Shown here: piece after piece, positions 8,522 through 18,538 of the stretch | Position numbering within the stretch: the first letter of the stretch is position 1 | Layout: each line of letters starts with the position of its first letter | Source: Calothrix sp. NIES-3974 | GTDB taxonomy: Bacteria; Cyanobacteriota; Cyanobacteriia; Cyanobacteriales; Nostocaceae | Direction of reading: 5' to 3' | NCBI RefSeq assembly: GCF_002368395.1 | Contig: NZ_AP018254.1 | Span: 310,001-374,000 of the forward strand | DNA length: 64,000 nt | The notes under the pieces: generated by a model | Told to the model about the DNA's origin: nothing | Databases searched by the model: none | What the model saw: the letters and a program-made list of their open reading frames with translations, nothing else | Made by a program: the position numbers and the translations under genes

Positions 8522-8703
8522 GCTACATACCTCCATTTTTTATTGGGATATATCTCTATGATATTCTCATCTCCAGCAATGAGAATAACATTTCCTGTGC
8601 GCTCATCGATACGGACTAAATTGATGGCTAAATAGGGCTTGCTAAACCAGACACATAAAAAGAAAAATTGCGTTTTTTGTTCTGCTGTTGAAGCTTTTGA
8701 CAT
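8518..8703 (-). CDS. 61-residue cyanobacterial small protein (DUF6888-like)
   Basis: A 61-residue protein whose core reads INLVRIDERTGNVILIAGDE followed by IIEIYPNKKWRYVA. This matches from memory the DUF6888 family (LVRIDxRTGxIxILAG..IEIxIxPxGxWxF), which typically sits beside DUF6887 genes in filamentous cyanobacteria. It begins at an ATG at 8703 and ends at TGA 8520-8518, overlapping the next start by one base, so the pair is one translational unit. Predicted beta strands and a small size suggest a soluble partner protein. The function is unknown; a toxin-antitoxin-like or regulatory role is only a hypothesis. Confidence 0.7.
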   Translation of the reverse strand: MSKASTAEQKTQFFFLCVWFSKPYLAINLVRIDERTGNVILIAGDENIIEIYPNKKWRYVA

Positions 8704-8763
8704 TTCAGATAGTCGCTACGTACCATTACGATCGCACAATTCAAACTAGTACATAAAAAAATA

Positions 8764-8969
8764 GCGATCGCACCCAAATCCGTAACGAAACGCGATCGCC
8801 ATCCCAACACAATAATCAGCGTGATCGTAATCTCATCACTACAACTAGAGCGATCGCACTTCCGAACTAACACCTAATAAAACAGCGAAAGACTTCCGTT
8901 GCATAAGCTTCACACTTCCGAACCAACACCTACTGACACAACGAATAACTAACGTTGCAAAAGTTTTAC
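8764..8969. repeat. HIP1 cluster followed by a 56-bp degenerate tandem repeat
   Basis: Three complete HIP1 octamers GCGATCGC occur within 94 bases (8764, 8792, 8850). They are followed directly by two 56-base units (8858-8913 and 8914-8969), each starting ACTTCCGAAC and containing CCAACACCTA/CTAACACCTA and CGTTGCA. The units are roughly 75 percent alike. This lies upstream of both the leftward small-gene pair (from 8703) and the rightward glycine-zipper gene (from 9079), so it could hold divergent promoters. No coding frame is convincing here. Confidence 0.65.
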
Positions 8970-9078
8970 ATATAGACACTTAAAAGTCTGTGATTAAAAT
9001 CACATTATTTTTCTCTGACTACGTATAATTATAAATACAATTAAAAAAATTCTGATTTAACTAAAAAAAGATTGACTT

Positions 9079-9645
9079 ATGGATTTTGAAGATATTGCCA
9101 AAGAAGTTGCTGACAAAGCAGTGGAAAAAATAATTGGTAGTGATTTAAAAGTAGTAAAAGCTGTTGCTGAAACTAGTGCTGCTGCTGGTGCTGCTGTTAG
9201 TGCTGCTACGGGTTTATCTGTTGCTGCAACTTCAGGTGCGGGAATTACTTCCGGTTTAGCTGCTGCTGGTGGTGTTGTTGGTGGTGGGATGGCTGCTGCT
9301 CCTGCTGTACTAGCTGCTGGTCCTGCTTATGCTGGGGCAAAGATACTTAATAATACTTTGTTTAAGGACGAAGAAAATTTATCTGGAGAAGAACGGGATG
9401 CTCGTTCTGCTGCTAGAACAGCTACAAATATTGCTGCTGCTGCTGGTGTTGCTGGTGCTGGTATGGTTACAGTTGCAGGAGGTGCATCTGGTGCGGCAAT
9501 CATGAGTACACTAGCAGGTATTGGTGGCGTTGTTGGTGGTGGTGCGATCGCTGGTACTGTGGTAGTTGCTGCTGCTCCTGTTGCTGTTGCTGCTGGGGTT
9601 GGATACGGGATATATAAGTTTTTTGGGGGCGGTAAGAATAAATAG
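9079..9645 (+). CDS. Duplicated glycine-zipper membrane protein of unknown function
   Basis: A 188-residue protein made mostly of Ala, Gly and Val. A charged N-terminal helix (residues 1-28, MDFEDIAKEVADKAVEKII) is followed by two copies of a hydrophobic unit. The first spans about residues 30-92 with GGVVGGG at 64-70; the second spans about 112-182 with GGVVGGG at 149-155. They are joined by a charged linker, LFKDEENLSGEERDARSA (about 94-111). The small-x3-small pattern is that of glycine-zipper helices, which pack tightly in membranes and occur in pores, bacteriocins and lysis proteins. There is no signal peptide. Codons are strongly T-ended (GCT, GGT), unlike the housekeeping genes nearby. 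A hairpin terminator follows. A pore or membrane-scaffold role is inference; I do not recognise a named family. Confidence 0.75.
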   Translation: MDFEDIAKEVADKAVEKIIGSDLKVVKAVAETSAAAGAAVSAATGLSVAATSGAGITSGLAAAGGVVGGGMAAAPAVLAAGPAYAGAKILNNTLFKDEENLSGEERDARSAARTATNIAAAAGVAGAGMVTVAGGASGAAIMSTLAGIGGVVGGGAIAGTVVVAAAPVAVAAGVGYGIYKFFGGGKNK

Positions 9646-9674
9646 ATTGGTGTAGATTGAATTAAGTGTAACTT

Positions 9675-9718
9675 AACCCAACAAATGATTATTAATTAAT
9701 ATTCAATTGTTGGGTTTT
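9675..9718 (+). terminator. Intrinsic terminator after the glycine-zipper gene
   Basis: A perfect 10-bp stem AACCCAACAA (9675-9684) / TTGTTGGGTT (9707-9716) with a 22-base AT-rich loop, followed by TT. It lies 30 bases after the stop at 9645 and separates this gene from the zinc-ribbon gene at 9766. Confidence 0.65.
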
Positions 9719-9765
9719 ACAATGTATACGAAAACATCAGATAAACATATTTGTTCATTCTAATT

Positions 9766-10686
9766 ATGTTAGATGCAATATTTAATATTGGTACTATTAT
9801 TATTAGTGAGTTTGTCAGAACTGCAACGATAGAAATTGTTCGTTACGCGATACACGAGATTCATCAGCGCGTCTCAAAATGGCAAAATGAACATAATTAT
9901 ACTAATTCAAATACCCGCTCATATAATAAAGCTTCTAAAGATGTTATCAATGAACTTGAGATTATTGATTCAGAGTTTGTTGAACTAGAGAGAAAGGTAA
10001 ACTTCGATGGTTATTCTTCTCGACAAGATGAGGAACGCAAAGAAGAATTAGAGCTATTACGTTCTGAGAAGTTTAGTGAATATCAAAAACTGAAATCGAT
10101 GGAAATAGCAGATGAACAGTGTGTAAGTCCTGAAAATTTTGAAACTTCTCAATTAAAAAGTGACAAGACTCATATATTACAATTTCATATGGGTCAAGTA
10201 GTTCTGGATAAAAAATGTAGTTGTGGTAGACCCATGATTTTACAATCTAAACAGCGTTTAGATGGCAGTATTTGCCAACTTAATGACTTCTTTTGGGCTT
10301 GCACTGGTTTTTACAATAATCCCCCTGTACAATGCAAAAATACACAACAATTTACAACTAAAGATGTAGGTCTTCTTCATCGTTCTAATATTTTTGAATT
10401 CCAAGTTTCAAGCCAAGATTTATCTATAATATTTAATGATACTTCTATTCAGAAATCAATTGTTTCCCGAATCAAATACCATATTAAGGAAAAAGATGAT
10501 GATATACTATGCCCAATTCATAATGTGCCTATGATTTTAAGGGAAAAACGTAATCATTCAGGTGTTGCCCTGGATATGTTTTTTCTGGCGTGTCCTCATT
10601 TTGGATGTCAACAAATTGTCAAGTTGAAGTCACCGGCTCAATTAGCTGCTTATTTGAGGCGGAGAGAAGGACGGGGAATCTTATAA
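9766..10686 (+). CDS. Coiled-coil protein with two topoisomerase-like zinc ribbons
   Basis: Starting at ATG 9766 (an in-frame TTG at 9751 is less likely) the protein has 306 residues. An N-terminal hydrophobic stretch (about 4-16, IFNIGTIIISEFV) may touch the membrane. Residues about 56-115 are charged and heptad-like, a probable coiled coil. Two zinc ribbons follow. The first has CSCGRPMIL with C151, C153, C179 and C190; the second has CPIHNVPMIL with C249, H252, C276 and C281. Both share the pattern Cys-pair, PMIL, FFxAC, Cys, Gln, like the C-terminal zinc fingers of topoisomerase I or restriction-associated nucleases. The role is probably nucleic-acid or protein binding. No catalytic motif was seen and the family is not recognised. 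Confidence 0.75.
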   Translation: MLDAIFNIGTIIISEFVRTATIEIVRYAIHEIHQRVSKWQNEHNYTNSNTRSYNKASKDVINELEIIDSEFVELERKVNFDGYSSRQDEERKEELELLRSEKFSEYQKLKSMEIADEQCVSPENFETSQLKSDKTHILQFHMGQVVLDKKCSCGRPMILQSKQRLDGSICQLNDFFWACTGFYNNPPVQCKNTQQFTTKDVGLLHRSNIFEFQVSSQDLSIIFNDTSIQKSIVSRIKYHIKEKDDDILCPIHNVPMILREKRNHSGVALDMFFLACPHFGCQQIVKLKSPAQLAAYLRRREGRGIL

Positions 10687-11123
10687 TAACTATATTTATA
10701 AGTAATCAGAAATAGACTTGGCGTTGGTTTAATGGAGGCGCACTAATAAATTTGGCATTTTAACTAGACGTGAGTTCGATGATTTATAAAGCCTGAAACT
10801 CCTGTCCAGTAGCATTCGTAGAAAATAGAAGTTTTTAAAAACCTCCAAGTATAATGTTGAGAATAAAATCATTAAACCTGGAATCAGTCAGTTATGGACT
10901 TTGTTCTCAACTAATGGATGATGTTACTTTAAACCTTAACTTTTAAAATCATTGATTCACAGGGATTGTAGCGTTTATAATTCGTCGAATTCACGTTAAA
11001 TGAAATGGCTAACAAAAAGAGAATGAGCTATGCCCATCCTCAAAAACAAAATAATCAAATTAGACTATTTCTTAGTAACTAGCAGGTTTTTAAAAACCCC
11101 TAATTATCACGATTCAAAAAACA
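10687..11123. other. Intergenic region, 437 bases, convergent gene ends
   Basis: This region separates the ends of the zinc-ribbon gene (+) and ahcY (-). It contains two AT-rich self-complementary sequences: GTTTTTAAAAAC at about 10831 and GGTTTTTAAAAACC at about 11085. Either could act as a weak bidirectional terminator. No gene or RNA is recognisable. Confidence 0.5.
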
Positions 11124-12780
<1,657 letters not shown>

Positions 12781-13767
12781 ATGACAATATCTGCATTAAC
12801 ACCGGAACAAATGGACGCGATCGCTGCTGCAAAACAAACCCTCGCTGTTTGCGATCGCAGCCATTGGGGACGGATCGAAGTTAGGGATAATGACCGTTTA
12901 CGGTTTCTCCACAATCAAAGTACCAACGATTTCCAATCTCTACAACCAGGTCAAGGATGTGAAACGGTTTTCGTTACTTCTACCGCTCGTACCATCGACC
13001 TGGCTACAGCCTATGTTACTGATAATACAGTATTACTAATTGTCTCCCCCAATCGCTGCGAATATCTATTGCAATGGCTAGATAGATATATCTTCTTTGC
13101 CGACCGCGTTCAAGTGGTGAATGTCACCCCAGATACGGCTTTATTAACCCTCATTGGACCCGATAGCGATGGGGTGATTCGTCAACTTGGTGGAGCAGAA
13201 TTAATTGGTCAACCCAATGGTACACATATATTAAATGAACAGCAAATACGCATGGGAGTGGGTACAGATTTAGCTCTCCACGGGTATAACATAATTTGTC
13301 CAGTTACACAGAAAACCCAGGTATGGGAAAAAATTCTCAGTGCAGGAGCAACGGTCATGGATGAAACTGCGTGGGAAAGCTTGAGAATTATCCAAGGTCG
13401 TCCCGTCCCCGACCAGGAACTAACAGAGGATTATAACCCCCTGGAAGTAGGACTATGGCAAACCGTCTCATTTACGAAAGGTTGCTACATCGGTCAGGAA
13501 ACCATTGCCCGTCTAAATACTTATAGAGGTGTAAAAACCTTTCTTTGGGGAATTAAACTAGATAAACCTGTTTCCGTACCCAGTGATATTTATGTCGCGG
13601 AAGAAAAAGTCGGAAAACTCACCAGTCTTACTCCCACCCCCGACGGATATTTTGGTTTGGCTTATATCCGTAGTAAAGTGGGTGGAGTTGGTCTCAAAGT
13701 TAGCATCGAAAATATCCCCGCAGAAGTGGTTGCTGTACCTTTTGTTTCCCACGAGTATCCAGGCTAG
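12781..13767 (+). CDS. YgfZ/GcvT-type folate-binding protein
   Basis: A folate-binding protein of the YgfZ (IbaG-independent Fe-S repair) family, related to the T protein of glycine cleavage. The diagnostic signature is KGCYIGQETIARL at about residue 237, with the conserved Cys of the K-G-C-Y-x-G-Q-E motif. DRLRFLHNQSTNDF near residue 38 is the N-terminal folate-domain landmark. YgfZ helps make or repair certain iron-sulfur clusters in a tetrahydrofolate-dependent way. In-frame starts exist at 12727 (TTG), 12760 (ATG) and 12781 (ATG). None has a strong Shine-Dalgarno; 12781 gives a length of 328 residues and an N-terminus like homologs. It is not GcvT, since the full aminomethyltransferase active site is absent. 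Confidence 0.85.
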   Translation: MTISALTPEQMDAIAAAKQTLAVCDRSHWGRIEVRDNDRLRFLHNQSTNDFQSLQPGQGCETVFVTSTARTIDLATAYVTDNTVLLIVSPNRCEYLLQWLDRYIFFADRVQVVNVTPDTALLTLIGPDSDGVIRQLGGAELIGQPNGTHILNEQQIRMGVGTDLALHGYNIICPVTQKTQVWEKILSAGATVMDETAWESLRIIQGRPVPDQELTEDYNPLEVGLWQTVSFTKGCYIGQETIARLNTYRGVKTFLWGIKLDKPVSVPSDIYVAEEKVGKLTSLTPTPDGYFGLAYIRSKVGGVGLKVSIENIPAEVVAVPFVSHEYPG

Positions 13768-13837
13768 AAGGTGAGAGGAAATCGTTTGGCTGACTTACGT
13801 TCGCTACAATTATCTTCTGTATCCTGTCTCCTCACCA

Positions 13838-14596
13838 TCAATCCCGTCGGAGAATAGAAGAAAGGGGACTTTGCTTGCGTAGGTCCAAAGAATCAGCCAA
13901 AGACTCTTCTGGGGGAGGGGAAGATGGATTTGACTTGGAAACAGTCACCTTGGTATAGGATTTTGAATTAATCGGCGTTTGATATGGTTTTTGTAAGTAA
14001 TTTGCTTGGGGAACTATAAAGGACTGGCGTTGGGGACTTGTGGATTTAGGTGGAACCACAAGGGATGTTTTTGGAACTTGGCGTACAGTTAAATTCGGTT
14101 GTTGACGTTGTGCCATCCTTGCTTGATAACGATTAACTGGTTTCCCCTTCCCATCCAATGGACGCGCAGGACGAATCAAACGCAAAATCAGAACACATCC
14201 ACCCGCACAACTAATGGCGATCGCAAACACCATCCACAGGGGAATCGGGTCTCCATCTTCCTGGGGTGATGGTGCTGGAATCTCCTCCAGACCATCTGTC
14301 GGCACTAGTTCCTCGGCTTTGGGCGTTTCATCCTTCCCGACATTACCTAAACTGTACAGGGCTAGCATCCCACTACCAATGAATACTAATAGCAGCGCTG
14401 TAATCGGCAACCACGGACAATAAGTCAGTACACGGATGGAAAAATCTATAATTGCCTTGGGTTTCGATGTCGTGTTTTTCGCCTTCTCCGTCTCCCCCTT
14501 CACTACGGAGTTGACAGACGGAGAATCACCTATCGTGGTTTGACGGGCGGACGTTTCCTGGTGTAAGTTTTGCTTATTTTCCATAAAAATCCACAT
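13838..14596 (-). CDS. Two-helix membrane protein with basic Pro/Ser-rich tail, unknown
   Basis: A protein of about 252 residues that I do not recognise. After a polar N-terminus there are two membrane helices: about 55-78 (LTYCPWLPITALLLVFIGSG) and about 118-138 (IPLWMVFAIAISCAGGCVLI). They are separated by an acidic Pro-rich loop (DETPKAEELVPTDGLEEIPA). The C-terminal third is basic and rich in Pro, Ser and Gln, probably disordered, and ends in LSSILRRD. The ATG at 14596 is chosen because GGAGG lies five bases before it; ATG 14584 and TTG 14608 are alternatives. It converges with the YgfZ-like gene. Similar small two-helix proteins occur widely in filamentous cyanobacteria with no assigned role. 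Confidence 0.7.
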   Translation of the reverse strand: MWIFMENKQNLHQETSARQTTIGDSPSVNSVVKGETEKAKNTTSKPKAIIDFSIRVLTYCPWLPITALLLVFIGSGMLALYSLGNVGKDETPKAEELVPTDGLEEIPAPSPQEDGDPIPLWMVFAIAISCAGGCVLILRLIRPARPLDGKGKPVNRYQARMAQRQQPNLTVRQVPKTSLVVPPKSTSPQRQSFIVPQANYLQKPYQTPINSKSYTKVTVSKSNPSSPPPEESLADSLDLRKQSPLSSILRRD

Positions 14597-14920
14597 TAAC
14601 CCCTCCAATCATTAGATTGTACCGGAGGAGTTACACCCATACTATCCGTAGCAAATTGCCAAATACAGGTATTATTTTTTTGCTATTTAGGTGACATGTA
14701 ACAATGATATTCGTCGTTACTGAGTAGCTAATGACACTCAAATCCCAAAATCTATTTTTCTACCTCCCCAAATAAAATAGGGGTTTACCAAAAAAACTAG
14801 GTCTAGAGCAAGGTTATTGGAGGACGGCTTTCTGTATGTTAGAGTACCATAACGGTTAGGGTGTTAACTGATTGTTAACTGATGTTAGATATTGGTCTGC
14901 AATTGCTATTGGGACTTAGA

Positions 14921-15007
14921 GGTTGTTTGTCAAGTATTAATTATCACTATTTTGACTATCGTCCAGACTCTGGACATGGGGTTATAAAGCAGATTTTTCC
15001 TTCGAGA
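14921..15007. repeat. 87-bp interspersed repeat, copy 2
   Basis: This is an ungapped match to 8163-8249 with about five differences. The left border reads GGTTGTTTGTCAAGTATTAA and the right end CCTTCGAGA. It is immediately followed by TACAGACGCGACATGTCCCG, a degenerate member of the GTAGAGACG palindrome family, and by a CCCTATTGCCTACTCCCTAT heptamer run. It is located in the 569-base gap between divergent genes; the rest of the gap holds nothing recognisable. Confidence 0.8.
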
Positions 15008-15165
15008 GTACAGACGCGACATGTCCCGTCTCTCCCTATTGCCTACTCCCTATTCCCAAAAACGATAATTCAGGTATTAAAATAGACTTTTAAAACATCC
15101 TCTTAGAATCTCCACACTTGAGGGGGAGTATGTCAATCAATCCTTATTTTCTCCCCCGTTAAGTA

Positions 15166-16239
15166 CTATTTTGATGCCGATTCTGGAGAACGGTGGCGTT
15201 CTAAAGCCAACTGCACCAGCTGATCCACCAATTCTGGGAAAGGAACACCCGTTTTTTCCCACAGTTTGGGATACATACTAGTGGCAGTAAATCCCGGTAG
15301 GGTATTAATTTCGTTAATTAAAACTTCTCCAGTCGCTTCCACATAGAAAAAGTCAACCCGCGCTAAACCAGCAGCATCGATTGCTGCAAATGCCTGTACT
15401 GCCAACTCCTGAATTCTTTCACTTACAGTCTCTGGAAGGGGGGCTGGTATTAGTAAATTTGATTTCCCTTCAGTATATTTTGTTTCATAATCATAGAAAT
15501 CCGCATCATAGGTAATCTCACCAATAATGGAAGCCTTTGGGTGTTCATTTCCTAACACGGCACATTCCACTTCTCGCGCTACCACACCCGCTTCAATAAT
15601 AATCCGCCGGTCGTAGCTTGTGGCATTATCCAGGGCTGTTTCTAACTCTTGACGGTTGCGAACCTTGGCAATACCTACAGAGGAACCGAGATTGGCTGGT
15701 TTGACAAAACAGGGGTATCCCAGATTGGCTTCAATTTGATCACAGAGTTTGGGAAACACACAGGGATTCGACCAAACTTGCTCACGGGTCACACTCATAT
15801 AATTAACTTGGGGAATATTCGCTTGGGAGAATATGGTTTTCATAGCGATTTTATCCATACCCGCAGCCGAACCCAGCACACCTGAACCAACATAGGGAAC
15901 CTGCATCAATGTGAGTAAACCTTGAATTGTCCCATCTTCACCATTTGGACCGTGGAGAATCGGAAACCACACGTCAATATTGGCTACTTGGGGAGGAAAT
16001 TGCCATCGGTTCCCTGGATAGTTAGTGTTTTCGAGGGGTTTTCCAGTGCTGAGAACTTCTTGAGCAATTGATTCCGGTTGCCAAATCCCATCTTTTTGAA
16101 TATAAAACGGAATCACTTCGTACTTTTCTTGATTTCTGCCAGTTTTTAATCCATTCCAAATTGCCCGTGCCGATACAATTGAAACCTCATGTTCTCCCGA
16201 ACGTCCACCAAATAACAAGCCAACCCGCAACTTTGTCAT
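15166..16239 (-). CDS. ddl: D-alanine--D-alanine ligase
   Basis: A 357-residue ATP-grasp ligase that joins two D-alanines for the peptidoglycan stem. Landmarks are [20 protein letters not shown] at the N-terminus, [15 protein letters not shown] near residue 95 (D-Ala site), [16 protein letters not shown] near 175 (ATP loop), and LARVDFFY with [17 protein letters not shown] near 310 (Mg/ATP and D-Ala). It starts at the ATG at 16239. The length is normal for the DdlA type. It is not adjacent to other cell-wall genes here, although murG and murT lie within 6 kb. Confidence 0.96.
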   Translation of the reverse strand: MTKLRVGLLFGGRSGEHEVSIVSARAIWNGLKTGRNQEKYEVIPFYIQKDGIWQPESIAQEVLSTGKPLENTNYPGNRWQFPPQVANIDVWFPILHGPNGEDGTIQGLLTLMQVPYVGSGVLGSAAGMDKIAMKTIFSQANIPQVNYMSVTREQVWSNPCVFPKLCDQIEANLGYPCFVKPANLGSSVGIAKVRNRQELETALDNATSYDRRIIIEAGVVAREVECAVLGNEHPKASIIGEITYDADFYDYETKYTEGKSNLLIPAPLPETVSERIQELAVQAFAAIDAAGLARVDFFYVEATGEVLINEINTLPGFTATSMYPKLWEKTGVPFPELVDQLVQLALERHRSPESASK

Positions 16240-16362
16240 CGAAATTACCTACCTCACTCTGTCGAATGCAAAATAGAGCGTATCATACCACAGCATATTT
16301 GCTGTATTCTCTGGATGACAAATTACTTGTTTGGGAATCGGGAGTGGGGAAGGACTAGCTTG

Positions 16363-16391
16363 GAAAACAGCCGCTTCCAAGGGCTGTTTTC
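16363..16391 (-). terminator. Intrinsic terminator of the NTF2-like gene
   Basis: A perfect 10-bp stem GAAAACAGCC (16363-16372) / GGCTGTTTTC (16382-16391) with a 9-base loop. Read on the minus strand it follows the stop at 16465 by some 70 bases and ends in TTTTC, giving a plausible rho-independent terminator. Confidence 0.6.
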
Positions 16392-16415
16392 TGATTCGAG
16401 AGTCTTGCCTTATGG

Positions 16416-16438
16416 ATTCCTACGCAGAGCGTAGGAAT
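16416..16438. repeat. Palindrome ATTCCTACGC-AGA-GCGTAGGAAT
   Basis: A 10-bp perfect stem with an AGA loop, 25 bases from the terminator at 16363. Short CCTACGC/GCGTAGG palindromes of this kind are dispersed in Nostocales genomes. It may serve as part of the transcription end region. Confidence 0.6.
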
Positions 16439-16464
16439 GAGCGAAATCCAAAATCAGCGTATGA

Positions 16465-17286
16465 TTACTTCACAACTTGTATACGTTGTGTCACCATTGT
16501 GGTTCCTTCACCGCGCATAATGACGGCAGAAAGCCAATGGCTACCGGGGTTATTGGGTGCGCGACCGATTTTGAATAATCCTCCGGCGTTAAGTAATTGT
16601 AATTCTACGGAGGTGGGGTTTAAGAACCTTTCCGGTTGAATTGGTTCATTGAGGGCAGTACCTAATAGATAATCATCCCCCATTGGTTCTTGAACGATGG
16701 CATCAAAACTGAATTGCTGACCAACTTTAACTTTTTCGGGAGCTTTGACTTCTACTTGAGGAGGTTTTGCTCCCGCAGTAATTAGGGTGCGTTCGGATAA
16801 AACTTCTTGGGATTCGATTTTTGTACCGACGATGCGTTGACGGGAACGAATTGTAGAATTGAGGGCAAAATTATTTCTGTTACTGGAAGGTAATCCTGAT
16901 ATTTTGGTGATTGTCTCGGCTGTGATTGTGTTCCCTTCGCTTTTCCAGGATTGGATTGTGGTATTGTAACGTAGTCGAGGATACCGTTTCCAAAGACTGG
17001 TCAGGGCTTGTTCCATTTGTTGACGGTTGAGTCCGTCGGTATGGGTAAAGTTGGGACTGTAGTGTTGGATGACTCCTTTGACATCGCCTTTGTTGGCAGC
17101 ATTATCAATTTGGGCGATTAAGTTTTGTAATTGTGCGGGGGGCTGTTGTTGAGCGTTAGCTCTTGTATACTGCCATCCGGAGATGGAAATTAGTGTAAGT
17201 GTGAAAAAAATCAGTTGTTTGGTCAATTGGGGTTGGGGACGGAATGAACTAGAGGAGCGGAAAAATACATTAGTTAGGTTAAACAT
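16465..17286 (-). CDS. Secreted NTF2-like domain protein, unknown function
   Basis: A 273-residue protein with a probable N-terminal export signal or anchor (hydrophobic about residues 25-44, QLIFFTLTLISISGWQY, with AxA-like ANAQ after it). The next 100 residues (LQNLIAQIDNAANKGDVKGV and on) have the cone-shaped NTF2-like pattern of helix followed by strands and a DGLNRQQMEQAL helix. The C-terminal part (VEVKAPEKVKVGQQFSFDAI) looks like an Ig-like beta-sandwich. Such proteins recur in cyanobacteria as nuclear-transport-factor-2-like secreted proteins without a known ligand. It ends at 16465 before a terminator and is divergent from murG by 85 bases, so the two share a promoter region. Confidence 0.75.
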   Translation of the reverse strand: MFNLTNVFFRSSSSFRPQPQLTKQLIFFTLTLISISGWQYTRANAQQQPPAQLQNLIAQIDNAANKGDVKGVIQHYSPNFTHTDGLNRQQMEQALTSLWKRYPRLRYNTTIQSWKSEGNTITAETITKISGLPSSNRNNFALNSTIRSRQRIVGTKIESQEVLSERTLITAGAKPPQVEVKAPEKVKVGQQFSFDAIVQEPMGDDYLLGTALNEPIQPERFLNPTSVELQLLNAGGLFKIGRAPNNPGSHWLSAVIMRGEGTTMVTQRIQVVK

Positions 17287-17371
17287 TGCTGATAGGTGAG
17301 ATATTTGACTACAGAAATCAGGGAATTTGTTTTATCTTAATTAAGCTAGGCACACGGATGGTATAGGTTTG

Positions 17372-18445
17372 ATGGCAAACGCACCCAAGAAATTATTAAT
17401 AGCTGCAAGTGGGACTGGGGGGCATTTATTTCCTGCGATCGCAGTTGCCCAGCAGTTACCAGATTATGATATCGAGTGGTTAGGTGTACCAAATCGTTTG
17501 GAAACTCAGCTTGTACCCAAACAGTATAAGCTGAATACGATTGAAGTCGAGGGATTTCAGCAACGATTTGGTCTCAAGTCTTTGACTATTTTTGGTAAAC
17601 TTGTCGGTTCGGTGTTACAAGTTCGTCGATTGTTAAAACAAGGTAATTTTCAAGGTGTATTTACCACTGGTGGCTATATTGCTGGACCATCGGTAATTGC
17701 AGCCCGTTCCCTTGGTTTACCCGTTATTTTACACGAGTCAAATGCTTTACCTGGAAAAGTAACACGTTTTTTTGGTCCTTGGTGTACGGTTGTGGCAGTT
17801 GGTTTTGACGTGGCGGCGAAATATTTACCTCGCGCTCGGACAATTTATACGAGTACACCCGTGCGATCGCAATTTCTCGACCCTGGTAGTATTAACACTT
17901 TAGATTTACCGATTCCCGGTGATGTACCCTTAATTGTCGTCTTTGGTGGTAGTCAAGGTGCGGTGGCTGTCAATAAGTTAGTCCGGGAGTGTGCCCCCCA
18001 ATGGTTTGCCGCAGGTGCTTGGTTAGTCCACTTGACGGGAGATAATGACCCGGAGGCAGATTCGCTACAACACTCTCAGTATATTCGCTTGCCTTTCTAT
18101 GATAATATGGCAGCCCTGTTACAGCGTGCGGATTTAGCCATTAGTCGCTCTGGTGCGGGGAGTTTAACGGAGTTAGCAATTTGTGGCACACCAGCGATAT
18201 TAATACCCTATCCCTATGCAGCCGAAGACCACCAAACCTATAATGCCAAGGTTTTCACCGATGTCGATGCGGCTGTGATGTTTTCCCAATCCCAACTTAG
18301 TGCGGAAACATTAACTCAAGAAGTTTTAAACTTGTTAACACAACGCGATCGCCTAAAGGTGATGGGTGAAAATGCCAAAAAAATCGCCTTACCCGATAGC
18401 GCGGACAAATTGGCCCAGTTGTTACGTGATACCCTTGTTAATTAG
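17372..18445 (+). CDS. murG: UDP-GlcNAc--undecaprenyl-PP-MurNAc-pentapeptide GlcNAc transferase
   Basis: A 357-residue GT28 enzyme that turns lipid I into lipid II on the inner face of the plasma membrane. Landmarks are ASGTGGHLFPAIAVAQ (residues 12-27, G-loop 1), TTGGYIAGPSVIAAR near 100 (G-loop 2), the HESNALPGKV segment near 126, VVFGGSQGAVAVN near 191 (G-loop 3), and SRSGAGSLTELAICGTPAIL near 265 (donor site). An in-frame TTG at 17369 sits right before the ATG at 17372, and the ATG is taken. Two N-terminal glycine loops and the length of 357 fit the family. Confidence 0.95.
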   Translation: MANAPKKLLIAASGTGGHLFPAIAVAQQLPDYDIEWLGVPNRLETQLVPKQYKLNTIEVEGFQQRFGLKSLTIFGKLVGSVLQVRRLLKQGNFQGVFTTGGYIAGPSVIAARSLGLPVILHESNALPGKVTRFFGPWCTVVAVGFDVAAKYLPRARTIYTSTPVRSQFLDPGSINTLDLPIPGDVPLIVVFGGSQGAVAVNKLVRECAPQWFAAGAWLVHLTGDNDPEADSLQHSQYIRLPFYDNMAALLQRADLAISRSGAGSLTELAICGTPAILIPYPYAAEDHQTYNAKVFTDVDAAVMFSQSQLSAETLTQEVLNLLTQRDRLKVMGENAKKIALPDSADKLAQLLRDTLVN

Positions 18446-18538
18446 TCAGCTTTCAGTCACCGTTGTGAATACTTATACCGTTTTACTCACAAGCCCTACT
18501 TCGACTGCTATACATAAAATTCTTAACATGCCAATTTT

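Noticed and set aside
16331-16639. Rightward ORF across the ddl/NTF2 gap
   Set aside because: It overlaps the end of the NTF2-like gene antisense and a terminator, with no family match.
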